Source: Actinomycetes bacterium (GTDB taxonomy: Bacteria > Actinomycetota > Actinomycetes > Propionibacteriales > Propionibacteriaceae). Taken from it: 64,000 nucleotides of DNA. This document shows positions 1 through 12,928 of the stretch, in pieces (position 1 is the first letter of the stretch; the number at the start of each line of letters is the position of its first letter). The notes below the pieces were generated by a model that saw nothing but the letters and a program-made list of their open reading frames with translations, had not been told where the DNA came from and did no database searches. Made by a program: the position numbers and the translations under genes. The stretch spans positions 1-64,000 of the forward strand of contig JAEXAS010000003.1 in NCBI GenBank assembly GCA_023458095.1, given 5' to 3'.

Positions 1-126
1 CGCGAGACCTGGCCCAACGAAGACACCGCCCAACGGGCGGATCACGACTTCGCCTCCCGGTACGGCATCACCCTCGACCCCGACCGCCTGGACTTCTACC
101 TCCGACTCGACCCGCTGACCTGGTAG
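1..126 (+). CDS. Aminoglycoside phosphotransferase-like protein, C-terminal end (partial)
   Basis: An open frame enters from the left edge and stops with TAG at 124-126, giving 41 residues. The tail contains FASRYGI followed by DPDRLDFYLRLD, which matches the C-terminal pattern of APH(3')-type kinases (RYGI, D-P, a basic-aromatic pair, FY-LLDE). If correct, it would phosphorylate an aminoglycoside using ATP. The catalytic core (HGD and DxG motifs) lies outside the window, so the family call rests on the tail alone. It converges on the truncated relaxase that follows. Confidence 0.45.
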   Translation, partial: RETWPNEDTAQRADHDFASRYGITLDPDRLDFYLRLDPLTW

Positions 127-190
127 ATCACTCGGCGTACGCTGAGTCCGATAAGAACAAGCCGATCAAGACGCGACTACTTTCGCTCCC

Positions 191-325
191 CTACGGGGTG
201 CCCTCCGCGTTGTAGTAGCGGGTCAGCGGCGTCGACAGTGACCGGTCCCCGTCCCCAGCGGCGACGGTGCGCAGGAGGTACTTGTAGCCGTCCCCGGCCG
301 ACATCACCCGCATCGAGACCGTCAC
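191..325 (-). pseudogene. MobF/TrwC-type conjugative relaxase, 5' fragment
   Basis: A GTG at 325 with an upstream purine-rich ribosome site opens a 44-codon frame that begins MTVSMRVMSAGDGYKYLLRT and stops with TAG at 191-193. The start MTVS, then M-AGDGY-YLLR, then a TRYYNAEGTP-like segment, is the signature N-terminus of actinobacterial TrwC/TraA relaxases, in which the catalytic tyrosines and later the His triad and helicase follow. Those parts are missing: the frame runs into unrelated sequence ending at the aph-like gene. It is read as the broken start of a relaxase gene, probably severed by insertion of the resistance gene. A complete relaxase could still lie to the left. Confidence 0.7.
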
Positions 326-330
326 GCCCG

Positions 331-403
331 TTCACCTTCCCTCCGTCAGGAAGGAGGTGAACTACCCGGGCCACCGGGCCTCGATCTGCCAGAGGCGTGG
401 CAG
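331..403. repeat. Cluster of three inverted repeats upstream of the relaxase relic (oriT-like)
   Basis: Three nested or adjacent dyads are visible: TTCACCT (from 331) with AGGTGAA (ending near 361), CCCGG with CCGGG around 365-378, and CTGCCA (386-391) with TGGCAG (398-403). Transfer origins of MobF elements usually lie just upstream of the relaxase and consist of such hairpins near the nick. The position therefore fits an oriT or its remnant. No nick-site consensus was recognised. Confidence 0.35.
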
Positions 404-431
404 CTCGGGATTTACGGAGCCTGATGAACTT

Positions 432-1532
432 TCATTCTTCAGGAGGCTCATCGACTGGGTCCGGTCTCCAGACCTTCAGTGAACTATTCAAAGGAACCGT
501 ATCGACCAAAATAGCCGCGCTATCGCTCGCTCTCGTGATGGCAACGTAAAACTTGGTGAGCGCCACACCCGACAGCGGCGATTCACCTCCAAGGTACTGA
601 AGTATAGGCTTAGTCGGGCAAATCAAGACCCTCGGAAATTCTCTGCCCTTAACATCGCCGAAGTTAAAGGCATCGGGTCCTGCCTTCTTATTCCTTCTAT
701 CCCACCGCAGGGCCTGTGGATGATAAATACTCTTATACGCTGGCGCATCCGCCGTGAGAACAAAATATACCCCGCTGGAGCGTGACGCCCGATTGCATGC
801 AGACTGAGTTTTCGGGAGTTCCGGAAATAGGGCGTCTGCAAACGAACAGATCTCCTGGTTGCACCTATAGCTGTAGGACATTTCTGATCTGGTGCAAAGA
901 CCCGAACGTTCAAGCTGGTCAATCCACTTTACGATTCCCATATTTCTGTATCCACTGTTCTTGCTAGAGCGATTTGTCGAGTACACGGCCTGCCGTGGAT
1001 CCCCAACAAGTACCACTCGTAACCGGCTCTGCAATAGCAGTTTCACAAATTCAAGATCCCAGCCCGCCAGGTCCTGCATCTCGTCGATCAATATGGTGTC
1101 ATATAGTTGCTCAAGCCGATGAATTACACAGCCATTAGAGGCCTGCTCTAACACGCATGCAAGGTCCGAAACTGCGTCACTATACACATTGTTAGAAGCA
1201 TCGAGATAGTACGAAGCAAAGTCTGATCTCTTCTTGAATCGAGGCTTTTCCTGTATGAAGTTGATTGATCGTATTCGAAGAATGTCTGTCATGTAGCTTT
1301 GATACGGCTTGACTGCGTCCCGAAGGAGAAACTCAAACCAAGTCATCGTGGAGACGCCATTCGAATAACCATTTGAGGCATCCCACAAGCGAGCCTCAAT
1401 CTGCGCTAGATTCTCCCGAGTGTAGGTTGTAATGAGCACACGTTCGCCCGGATTTGCCAGTGCTTCCGCGATCAGTCGGTGCGTCTTTCCGGAGCCAGCA
1501 GCCGCAAGAATGATCTCATTGCGCGATGTCAT
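432..1532 (-). CDS. UvrD/Rep-like SF1 helicase, GajB-like
   Basis: This 366-residue protein has the full SF1 motif series: Walker A AAAGSGKT (10-17), Walker B ILIDEMQD (147-154), motif III VGDPRQ (176-181), motif IV SYRCN (221-225), motif V KGREFP (295-300) and motif VI YVAITRA (329-335). It is shorter than UvrD (about 700) and than described GajB proteins (about 490), so the 1B/2B insertions must be reduced. It overlaps the OLD-family nuclease gene upstream by 17 bases, the standard Gabija arrangement in which GajB senses DNA ends and works with the GajA nuclease. Base composition is clearly AT-richer than the ICE backbone. It could instead belong to another OLD/UvrD pair. Confidence 0.75.
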   Translation of the reverse strand: MTSRNEIILAAAGSGKTHRLIAEALANPGERVLITTYTRENLAQIEARLWDASNGYSNGVSTMTWFEFLLRDAVKPYQSYMTDILRIRSINFIQEKPRFKKRSDFASYYLDASNNVYSDAVSDLACVLEQASNGCVIHRLEQLYDTILIDEMQDLAGWDLEFVKLLLQSRLRVVLVGDPRQAVYSTNRSSKNSGYRNMGIVKWIDQLERSGLCTRSEMSYSYRCNQEICSFADALFPELPKTQSACNRASRSSGVYFVLTADAPAYKSIYHPQALRWDRRNKKAGPDAFNFGDVKGREFPRVLICPTKPILQYLGGESPLSGVALTKFYVAITRASDSAAILVDTVPLNSSLKVWRPDPVDEPPEE

Positions 1533-3123
1533 CTATTGCCTGTTCTATATAGCTAGGCCATGTGAGGTCCTCATTCGTGTCGAATATCGCCAGGGCGACA
1601 TCCGTCTTGTTACGCTCCATATACTTAAGCAGCTCAATGTCGGTTGTATACGACTTACCTAGGATCAAATTCATTTTCTCGCGACCATTTGCGTCGAGTA
1701 GCTGTGGTTCGAGAGTCTTCAGTGAATTGTCTTGACCTGTGCGAACCGATATGAAGTCATGTCTCGTGTATCTTTTGTAGCGCTCTTCCACGTTCACGGT
1801 GTGATCGCCGTCATTGTCGGTGAGTACTACGGCGGTTCTCCGAAGGGGGACGGCAAGATCGAGGAAACGTGTCGCAGTGAGTCCTCGTACGCATATAACA
1901 TCGACTCCATCGTCAATGGGCCTCCGACCCATGCGATCCGTATAGGCGCGTTGGAACACGAGTTCGTCGCTAGGTCCTTCAACCAGCGCGACCTTCTCGG
2001 CAAGGACGAGCCGAAGCGTGTCATAGCCCGGGAGCTTCCTAAAGTACTCCTGGGTGTCTTGCGAGAGCGATGAGAGCTTTGCACCCTTCCCGTCACTGAC
2101 TAGTATGAGTTGTTCCAAGCCAAGCTTGTTTACAACGAAAGAGCTATGAGTTGCAATAATCACCTGGCGCCCGTCACTCTGACGGCCGATTTTCTCTATG
2201 AGTTCATTTAGGTTTGAGAATGAGAGATGGTTCTCGGGCTCCTCAATGAGAATTACGTGAGAATCTTCAACTTTCCTGGCTAACGCTAGAAGGATCTTCA
2301 GCCTCTGTTGCTCCCCGCTACCGGAAAACTGGAACGGTAGTTCATCTAGATGGGGAGAAAGCGCCGATTCCCATCCGCTAGTACCAGATGTGTCAATTTG
2401 CAGACTGAAAATCTTCTTTGTGATCGATTTGCCCGACACCGACATAGCCTGGTTGACAGACTGAATTGAATCGTCCTCAGCAAATGATTCCTGATGGACT
2501 CGGAAAGTCCTGGCTAATAGGGCGCGCTGTTTCGCGTCGAGCGACTCACTTATGATCCTCTGCAGATGGTAGTCCGCGCCGGATTGTAGTCGAATCCGAG
2601 ATGCGTCGATCAGAGACGACTTGATCTTTGGAAGTCGCGGGTTGATCGGTTGGCCCTCAAAGCTTGTCCACTCGACCTTGTAGAATTCGGTCGGAATGTT
2701 GGTGACCCGTCCCGGGTCGGAAAGGAACGCGCGATACTCCTCGTCAAAGTCTCGGTCCAAGGAGGCATGAAGGCGATATCCTGGAACATTCTCTTTCAAA
2801 GAATTGTTTGTTCCTTTAAATGCCGTAAGAGAAGGTTCGTCGCGGAAGTATAGCTCCACCGTTACTTCTGGAGGCTGGGGAGTTCCGCCTACGTGAATCG
2901 TTTCTAAGTATTGATGAACGACGCTCGATGTAATGAAGTGATGAGAAAATTCTTGATCGAAGTACCTACCATTCCAGCGTTTGGTCAAGCAGAGATTTAT
3001 TGCCTCAAGAATAGTTGACTTGCCCGCGTCATTGTTGCCAACGAGAATGTTTAAATCAGACCCAAACTCAAATATGGCATCAGAGAACTTGCAGAAGTTC
3101 TTCAGGACTAGTTTGGTAATCAT
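1516..3123 (-). CDS. OLD-family ATP-dependent endonuclease with TOPRIM, GajA-like
   Basis: The 535-residue protein starts at the ATG at 3123, with purine-rich ribosome sites upstream. It begins with an ABC-type ATPase: Walker A GNNDAGKST (about 29-37), signature FSGSGEQQRL (about 265), Walker B VILIEEPENH (about 290) and H-loop IIATHSS. The C-terminal TOPRIM nuclease has ALVEGPSDE (about 380) and VLTDNDGD (about 435), the acidic residues that bind metal. This is the class 2 OLD layout. Coupled to the helicase gene downstream, it matches Gabija anti-phage defence, where GajA nicks DNA when nucleotides are depleted. The 83-base gap to the upstream restriction gene and lower GC suggest separate acquisition. 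Confidence 0.8.
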   Translation of the reverse strand: MITKLVLKNFCKFSDAIFEFGSDLNILVGNNDAGKSTILEAINLCLTKRWNGRYFDQEFSHHFITSSVVHQYLETIHVGGTPQPPEVTVELYFRDEPSLTAFKGTNNSLKENVPGYRLHASLDRDFDEEYRAFLSDPGRVTNIPTEFYKVEWTSFEGQPINPRLPKIKSSLIDASRIRLQSGADYHLQRIISESLDAKQRALLARTFRVHQESFAEDDSIQSVNQAMSVSGKSITKKIFSLQIDTSGTSGWESALSPHLDELPFQFSGSGEQQRLKILLALARKVEDSHVILIEEPENHLSFSNLNELIEKIGRQSDGRQVIIATHSSFVVNKLGLEQLILVSDGKGAKLSSLSQDTQEYFRKLPGYDTLRLVLAEKVALVEGPSDELVFQRAYTDRMGRRPIDDGVDVICVRGLTATRFLDLAVPLRRTAVVLTDNDGDHTVNVEERYKRYTRHDFISVRTGQDNSLKTLEPQLLDANGREKMNLILGKSYTTDIELLKYMERNKTDVALAIFDTNEDLTWPSYIEQAIDDIAQ

Positions 3124-3209
3124 CAAGGCTCTTCTCTCCGCTGAGAATGTTGGACGTTGTTCGTGTGAGAATCAGACCACATTGGTTGATTCCTTTTTAC
3201 GTGTCGCTG

Positions 3210-7431
<4,222 letters not shown>

Positions 7432-7435
<4 letters not shown>

Positions 7436-8085
7436 GCGGCGTTCACCTGCCCGGCCAGGTCCGCTACCGTCATCGTCGGGTACGTGGTTTGGGGCGCGAA
7501 GAGGTCGGCGCCCATGTCGGCGAACAGGGACCCTTCGGCCTCCCAGGCGGAGCGCTGGGTCAGCTCGTCGTAGCGGAAGTCGCGGCGCTGGAACTTCCCC
7601 TTGCCCAGGTACCCCCATTCGGCGAACGTGATCGGACCACCCTTGGGGGTGGTCATGGTCAAGGCGTCGCCCTGGACGATGTTGACCTCCAGCACCGCTC
7701 GGGCGGCCCGGGCCCAGTCGTCATCCTGGTCGATGCCGAGGAACGCGTTGAACAGGGCGGCGAGGTTGGTGCGGCACTCGGCGGCGTTGTCGGGCAGGAG
7801 TTCGATACCATAGGTGCACATCAACGCGAACAGCGCGTAGTGGCGCTTCTCGAAGTCACTCCTGCCGTGCTTGGCGGCCACGGTCAGGAGTTTACGGGTC
7901 AGGACAGGGACGAGGAAGTTCCCCGAACCGCACGCCGGCTCCAGCACCCGGGAGTCGATGCGTTCGGACTCCTCCTGGACGAGGTTGAGCATGTCCTCGA
8001 CCATCCAGGAGGGGGTGAAGACCTCGCCATGGTCGGCGACACGCTGCTTGGACTTGACCAAGCGTTCGGTCTCGCTGGCGCTCAT
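7432..8085 (-). CDS. N-6 DNA methylase-like SAM-binding protein lacking NPPY
   Basis: The 217-residue protein has an HGEVFTP-type entry motif (about 19-25) and a textbook motif I, LEPACGSGNFL (about 48-58), like HsdM/Eco57I enzymes. It ends soon after the region where motif IV (NPPY/NPPF) should occur, and none is present. It may be a partner subunit that binds SAM or DNA while the downstream NPPY protein catalyses transfer, or a truncated enzyme kept by coupling. Start and stop overlap both neighbours by four bases (ATGA), so HTH protein, this protein and the full methylase form one operon. Confidence 0.7.
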
Positions 8086-8336
8086 CGCCCCTCCTTCCGT
8101 TTCGGCTGGGTGCCCGCCTGCTCAGGGTAGGGGCCACCACCGTCATGTGTGTGCGGGCTGTCGCTGGCTGCGGCGCCGGTGCGCACCCACTCGTCGACCT
8201 CGGTGGCTTGGCACTTCCAGAGGCGCCCGATCTTGTGGGCGGGCATGCCCTTGTCGGCGATCCACGCGTAGACGGTGTCTTTGGTGACGCCGAGGTGGGC
8301 CGCGATCTCGTCTGTGGACAGCCAGGGCTCGCTCAC
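8082..8336 (-). CDS. Small helix-turn-helix (excisionase/MerR-like) DNA-binding protein
   Basis: The gene starts at a GTG at 8336 with AGGAGG just upstream. The 84-residue product opens with W-ST-EIA-LGV, then T-YAWI, then G-PAHKIG-LW, then VDEWV. This is the excisionase-family winged-helix pattern (helix_turn_helix, MerR-like). It is the first gene of the leftward restriction-modification operon, so it may act as a controller protein or contribute DNA binding to the complex. A role as the ICE excisionase is less likely because it is far from the recombinase. Confidence 0.7.
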   Translation of the reverse strand: MSEPWLSTDEIAAHLGVTKDTVYAWIADKGMPAHKIGRLWKCQATEVDEWVRTGAAASDSPHTHDGGGPYPEQAGTQPKRKEGR

Positions 8337-8480
8337 GAGGTGCCTCCTTGGATCGGTAGGGGCAGCACAGCTCCAACCGGCCCAAGTCTAGCGGATCAGA
8401 CCGTTTCAGATCGGGTTTGAACGGGAATCAACCGTGTTCGATCCCCGTCGAATGGGGTGTGAGTGCGAGACAATGGGGGT
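8337..8480. promoter_or_regulatory. Divergent promoter region between restriction operon and AraC gene
   Basis: This 144-base gap separates the leftward HTH-methylase-restriction operon from the rightward AraC gene, so it must hold promoters for both. An imperfect dyad, GAACGGGAATCAACCGTGTTC (about 8419-8439), might be an operator. No convincing -35/-10 pair was recognised. Confidence 0.3.
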
Positions 8481-9449
8481 ATGGAGAGGATCTTCCCCGG
8501 CAGCGCAGGAGCTGTCAGGCAGCGAGCACCCGGGCCGATCCATGTCGAGACGGAGTCCTCCACCCGGGTGGTGGAGCCGGTGGCATATACGTGCCTACGG
8601 TTCATGCTGGTGCGGGAGGGCCGCCTGTTCGTGCACTCCCGCCACGGGACTACCCATGCCAGGCCGGGGACGCTGGTCATCGTGTGCGCCGGAACCCTGT
8701 GTGGGGCGATCCCCGAGCCCAGCGCCACGGTGACCACCGCGTTCGTGAACCTAGACTACCTGCTTGACCAGCTCACGTGGCGGTTGAACGGGCTGCTGCG
8801 GGATCGTCACGAGGCCGAGCTGATCGCCGCCAAGGCGTTCCGCCACAACATGTGGGCCACCACCCCGCCCGCGCAGGCGACGTCTGACATGCTGGACCTG
8901 CTGAACCGCACCGAGGCCATCCAGAACGCTGGGGGCGGCTTCTACGACATCGAATCCGTGTTCGCCGCATTCCTGGCCGACCTGGTGCCGCTGATGCCAT
9001 ACAGGGAACTGCCCGGCGAACCCGTCGTGTCCCTGGCCGGGGACGGCGTGGGCGGACGGTTCCCGCCGCTGCGGCCCGAGATCATCGCCGTCGGGGACGC
9101 CATACAAGCCGACCTGTCCCGCAGGTGGTCGCTGACCGACATGGCGCAGGTCGCCCACATTTCCGGGCGGCACCTGGCCCGCGTGTTCAACGAGTCCTAC
9201 GGGCTGCCACCGGTGCAGTTCCTCGCAGCTCTTCGCGCCAAGGAGATGGCTCGCCTCCTGCGTGAAGAACCAGGATGGTCGGTGGAGGCGGTGGGCCGCC
9301 AGGTCGGCTGGGAGGGCCGCTCGCATGCCCGCCACCAGTTCGTCCGCGAACTCGGGCTCTCGCCCGATGAGTACCGGCGGCGGGCTCATGGTCTGGATCT
9401 GGCCACACCTGGACCGGAAACGGACGAGAACACCCCCGACCCCTCGTAG
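8481..9449 (+). CDS. AraC-family transcriptional regulator
   Basis: The 322-residue protein starts at the ATG at 8481. The C-terminal 100 residues hold two HTH motifs: LTDMAQVAHISGRHLARVFNE (first helix pair) and VEAVGRQVGWEGRSHARHQF (second), ending LSPDEYRR, the usual AraC/XylS layout. The N-terminal part resembles a small cupin sensor (R-MLVREGRLFVHSRHGTTHARPGTLV). It is divergent from the restriction operon and upstream of the transfer genes, so it may control either one. Such regulators are common at this place in actinobacterial ICEs; the ligand is unknown. Confidence 0.75.
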   Translation: MERIFPGSAGAVRQRAPGPIHVETESSTRVVEPVAYTCLRFMLVREGRLFVHSRHGTTHARPGTLVIVCAGTLCGAIPEPSATVTTAFVNLDYLLDQLTWRLNGLLRDRHEAELIAAKAFRHNMWATTPPAQATSDMLDLLNRTEAIQNAGGGFYDIESVFAAFLADLVPLMPYRELPGEPVVSLAGDGVGGRFPPLRPEIIAVGDAIQADLSRRWSLTDMAQVAHISGRHLARVFNESYGLPPVQFLAALRAKEMARLLREEPGWSVEAVGRQVGWEGRSHARHQFVRELGLSPDEYRRRAHGLDLATPGPETDENTPDPS

Positions 9450-9651
9450 AACCCACTATCGCGTTGCTATGAGTGAAGCATGCGTCAGGTGTCACGCCGG
9501 GTCCCTGACGGCCAATCCCGCCAGCGACCCCCAGCGCTAGGCACCCGTTTCACAACTGTACTGACCGTCACCATCTCGCAGGACTCCTCGGCGCACCTCA
9601 TGGCCACAGCCCCACCCCGGGGCACAGGCCGTGAGGCGGGAGGAGCGCGAG
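9450..9651. promoter_or_regulatory. Intergenic region before the ArdC/transfer operon
   Basis: About 200 GC-rich bases lie between the AraC gene and ardC. A promoter for the rightward backbone operon is expected here because the genes after it are tightly packed. No promoter boxes or strong hairpins were convincingly identified. Confidence 0.2.
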
Positions 9652-10731
9652 ATGACACCACGAGGAGAGGACCAGCAGGCGGCCCGTGAGGCACGCCTCG
9701 ACGAGCTGCACGACAAACTCACCACAGCCGTCGACCAGCTCGTGTCCGGTGAGGACTGGAAGCGAGCGCTGGCGTTCGCCGCGAACTTCCGCTCCCGCAG
9801 TTTCAACAACACGCTGCTGATCTGGGCCCAGCACGCCGCCGCCTACGAGCGAGGCCTGGTGCCGGAGCCGACCCCGTCGTATGTGGCGGGATACAAGCAG
9901 TGGCAGGGCCTGGGCCGCCAGGTCCAAAAGGGCCAGCCGGGCTATCAGATCATCGCTCCGGTCACCGGCCGGTTTGCCTCGGCGAACCCGCAGGATGCCG
10001 AGTCGTGGCGCAGGCTCGGGAAGTTCGAGAAGCCCCGGCCCGGTGAGACGGTGCGCTCGAAGATGGTCGGGGTGCGCCCGGCCTACGTGTGGGACGCCTC
10101 CCAGACGGCAGGCGACGACATCCCCGCACCGCCCCGCCCGCACCTGCTTGAAGGCGAAGCCCCCGCAGGCTTGTGGGAGGGGCTCGCCGCGCAGGTGAAG
10201 GCTGCCGGGTTCACCTTGGCCGAGGCGGCGTCGGCCTCGCAGATTCACGGGGCGAACGGGGTCACCGACTACCTCGCCCACACCGTCACCGTCCGGGCAG
10301 ACATGGATGCCGCGGCACGGGTCAAGACTCTGGCTCACGAACTCGGGCACGTCCTCATGCACGGGCCCGACAATCAGGAGGCCCGCCAGCATCGCGGGAT
10401 CGGCGAGGTCGAAGCCGAATCCGTCGCCCTCATGGTGGGCGCCGCGCACGGGATGGACACGACGAGCTACACGATCCCGTACGTCTCCACCTGGGCCGCG
10501 CAAGTTGACGGCAAGGAGCCTGCCGACGTCGTGAAAGCCACCGGCGAGCGCGTCCGGTCGGTCGCGTTGAAGATCCTCGACCAGCTCGACACCGCCCAGG
10601 TCGGCAACGGCACCCCGCCCGGACTCGAACGCGACACCCCCACCCGCGACAACCCGAGGCAGCCCGCTGCTGCGGATCGTGCGGCTCCGGCGCGGCGGGA
10701 GCCCGTGCTCGCTGAGGCCAGGAGCCTGTGA
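9652..10731 (+). CDS. ArdC-like antirestriction / ImmA-IrrE-type zinc metallopeptidase
   Basis: The ATG at 9652 has GGAGG eight bases upstream and is preferred to the GTG at 9631. The 359-residue product has the ArdC N-terminal ssDNA-binding region (SFNNTLLIWAQ, YVAGYKQWQGLGRQVQKGQ-type, about 45-95). A metalloprotease core follows with LAHELGHVLMH (about 224-234), in which HExxH binds zinc, and a downstream E in EVEAESVA. ArdC proteins protect incoming transfer DNA from restriction in the recipient. The stop overlaps the next start (TGATG), so it is coupled to the primase gene. Confidence 0.85.
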   Translation: MTPRGEDQQAAREARLDELHDKLTTAVDQLVSGEDWKRALAFAANFRSRSFNNTLLIWAQHAAAYERGLVPEPTPSYVAGYKQWQGLGRQVQKGQPGYQIIAPVTGRFASANPQDAESWRRLGKFEKPRPGETVRSKMVGVRPAYVWDASQTAGDDIPAPPRPHLLEGEAPAGLWEGLAAQVKAAGFTLAEAASASQIHGANGVTDYLAHTVTVRADMDAAARVKTLAHELGHVLMHGPDNQEARQHRGIGEVEAESVALMVGAAHGMDTTSYTIPYVSTWAAQVDGKEPADVVKATGERVRSVALKILDQLDTAQVGNGTPPGLERDTPTRDNPRQPAAADRAAPARREPVLAEARSL

Positions 10732-11651
10732 TGCCTGCTCTGTCCGCGTTCACCCAGACGCTGATGCGCATGCCGCCTGGCGCCTCGACGGGTGAGGCGG
10801 CGATGGCGCTGGCATCTGCTGGAGTTCCCGTGTTCCCAGTAGCCGTGAATGGGAAGCAGCCCTTGACCCGGCACGGCTTCCACGACGCCACCACGAGCCA
10901 TGCTCAGATCCGCCACTGGTGGGCGTCGACCCCAGGGGCAAATGTCGGGATGCCGACCGGCACCGCATCGGGCGTCGTCGTGGTCGACGTGGATGTCCAC
11001 GGACCCGCCAACGGCTACGCCGCCCTCGACCGCGCCGACCGTGCCGGACTCTTGACGGGGTGGGAAGCCCTCATACAGACGCCCAGTGACGGGCTCCACG
11101 CCTACTACCCAGCCACCCCGGGACTCTCACAGCGCTCCTGGCAAGCCGCACGGGCTGGCATCGACTTCCGCGGCGACGGCGGATACATCATCGTCCCGCC
11201 GTCCAGGCGAATCATCGAAGGCCAGCGGTGCGTCTACCAGCTGGAGCAGGTGACCCGCGACCAGCCTCAGTCACTGGATGCGGGGCGGCTGCGCCGGTTC
11301 CTCGATCCACCACCGCCGCGCGCACACGGCTCGCAGGCGCAGGCGATGGATCGTGGGGTGAATGTTGAACGTCTCGCCGCCTGGGTGGGGCGTCTTCAAG
11401 AGGGTGAACGCAACCACGGCCTGTTCTGGGCCGCCTGCACCCTCGCCGAACACCACGTCCCACCAGGAGATGCGCTCGACGCGCTGACGGCTGCGGGCGG
11501 CCAGGCGGGACTCTCCGTGCGCGAAGTGACAGTGACGGTGCGTTCGGCCTACCGCACCGTCACCGCCGCACCCGCCAGCCCCAGCGCGACGTCTGCGGCG
11601 TGGGAGCATCCGCCGCCCAGAACGGCGATCTCCGTTCGGAGCCTGTCATGA
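10731..11651 (+). CDS. Bifunctional DNA primase/polymerase (prim-pol) domain protein
   Basis: The 306-residue protein follows the pattern of ICE and plasmid prim-pol proteins: a start region AGVPVFPVAVNGKQPLTRHGF (split by motif), NVGMPTG, and the catalytic VVVVDVDVHG acidic motif (about 83-92). These are followed by H-YY and the GIDFRGDGGYIIVPPS signature (about 143-158). It likely primes or copies single-stranded DNA after transfer. No helicase domain is attached. The start ATG overlaps the ardC stop and its stop overlaps the next gene (ATGA), indicating one operon. Confidence 0.85.
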   Translation: MPALSAFTQTLMRMPPGASTGEAAMALASAGVPVFPVAVNGKQPLTRHGFHDATTSHAQIRHWWASTPGANVGMPTGTASGVVVVDVDVHGPANGYAALDRADRAGLLTGWEALIQTPSDGLHAYYPATPGLSQRSWQAARAGIDFRGDGGYIIVPPSRRIIEGQRCVYQLEQVTRDQPQSLDAGRLRRFLDPPPPRAHGSQAQAMDRGVNVERLAAWVGRLQEGERNHGLFWAACTLAEHHVPPGDALDALTAAGGQAGLSVREVTVTVRSAYRTVTAAPASPSATSAAWEHPPPRTAISVRSLS

Positions 11652-12460
11652 ACGCGATCGCGGGGCACCGCTGGGCCGTGATGACTGCGGTCGCGGGGAC
11701 GGTGTTCATCGCTGCGGGCGCCTTCTGGTTGTCTTTCACCTCGCTGGCCGACCTCGCGCGGCGCTCAGGGATCGGGGCCGGACAGGCGTGGGCGTGGCCA
11801 CTCATTGTGGACGGCATCATCGTCGTCGCCACCGTCGCCGTCGTCGCCCTGGCCGGAACCCGCACCTCCTGGTATCCCTGGGCCCTGCTGATCGGCGGGG
11901 CCAGCGTGTCCGTGACGGCCAATGCGATTCACGCCGTCATCGCAGCCGACGCCGACGTCCCCAGCATCCTCGCCGGTGCCGTCGCCGCGGTCCCTCCCGT
12001 CGTGCTCCTGGCCATCACCCACCTGACCGTCATCCTCACCCGACCACCCGAACCCCACGACGCAGCAGAGCCTCCCGACGCTGTGCTCCGCGTATTGCCC
12101 GACATCGACGACGCGATGTCGGCCGATCTGATGCTTCCAGAAGCCGTGCCGTCGTCTGCGCCAGCGTCCGACGAGCCTGGCAGCGAACCCGCACCTATCG
12201 GCGACGACCTCGGCCTGGCGCCCTCCACGGATCGACGAGAGCGCGCGGCGGCGCTGCACGAGTTGGGGTGGTCGAACAAGAAGATCGCCCGCCAGCTCGA
12301 CGTCCACCCCTCCACCGTCGGCCGCTGGCTCACCGCCCACACCGCATCCCCTGAAGATGGCGTGCCCGCCGATGAAGACCTGTCCGCCGACGAGACGGAC
12401 ACGAACAGCACACCGGAAGGCCTGAGTAATCAGGCCACCAACCACGAGGAGAAGTCATGA
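11648..12460 (+). CDS. DUF2637 membrane protein with C-terminal HTH
   Basis: The 270-residue protein has four predicted membrane helices in the first 125 residues, including the WAWPLIVDGIIVVATV segment typical of DUF2637 (Spd-like proteins of actinobacterial conjugative elements). A Pro/Asp-rich linker follows. Near 205-235 lies an HTH-like segment (AALHELGWSNKKIARQLDV, then STVGRWL) resembling resolvase-type HTH domains. A membrane-anchored DNA-binding protein fits a role in plasmid or ICE spread. The ATG at 11648 overlaps the primase stop. Confidence 0.8.
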   Translation: MNAIAGHRWAVMTAVAGTVFIAAGAFWLSFTSLADLARRSGIGAGQAWAWPLIVDGIIVVATVAVVALAGTRTSWYPWALLIGGASVSVTANAIHAVIAADADVPSILAGAVAAVPPVVLLAITHLTVILTRPPEPHDAAEPPDAVLRVLPDIDDAMSADLMLPEAVPSSAPASDEPGSEPAPIGDDLGLAPSTDRRERAAALHELGWSNKKIARQLDVHPSTVGRWLTAHTASPEDGVPADEDLSADETDTNSTPEGLSNQATNHEEKS

Positions 12461-12831
12461 GTACCGATGAGAAGACCCCCGGCCCTATGGCCGGGGATAT
12501 CGCAGGCGCCACGGGCACACCGGACGCTATCGAAGCCCGCCACACCACCCGCACGGCCGACCCCGCCGTCGACCCGGCGCTGAACCCCGAGCACCGTGTG
12601 GGGCGTGGGGTGGAATGGGTGCGTCCCACCGACCTGATGGCCCGCACGGGCTCGCGCATGGCGGGCGCGGGAATCGACTTCCAGGCCGACATGGCGCGCA
12701 GGTCCCGCCACGCCGCCACCACGAGCGCACGCGCCCTGGCGGTGCGGGCGCGCAGGCTCCCGCCGGTCTCCGCGTTCGGCCGTGGGCACGCGGACCGCGC
12801 GACCACCCGCGATGCGGTCGGCATCCCCTGA
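12457..12831 (+). CDS. Hypothetical ICE protein
   Basis: The 124-residue product is unrecognised. It is hydrophilic, Ala/Arg/Asp-rich, with no membrane segment. Its start overlaps the DUF2637 stop (ATGA), so it belongs to the same operon. Coding is supported by the coupling and by strong third-position GC. Confidence 0.6.
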   Translation: MSTDEKTPGPMAGDIAGATGTPDAIEARHTTRTADPAVDPALNPEHRVGRGVEWVRPTDLMARTGSRMAGAGIDFQADMARRSRHAATTSARALAVRARRLPPVSAFGRGHADRATTRDAVGIP

Positions 12832-12928
12832 CCCCCCGAGCGGCCCGACCCGCAAGGGCGCCTGGCCCCACCTTCCTGGGGGTGTGGGAGTCGGTGCGCA
12901 CCTACGGTTCAAGGAGGTGCCAGCAACC

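Noticed and set aside
331..361. Intrinsic terminator between the relaxase relic and the Gabija genes
   Set aside because: The dyad has no U-run on either strand and overlaps the relaxase ribosome-site region, so an oriT-like reading is preferred.
8082..8336. Excisionase of the ICE
   Set aside because: The HTH protein is of the excisionase fold but is translationally coupled to the methylase operon and lies 20 kb from the recombinase.
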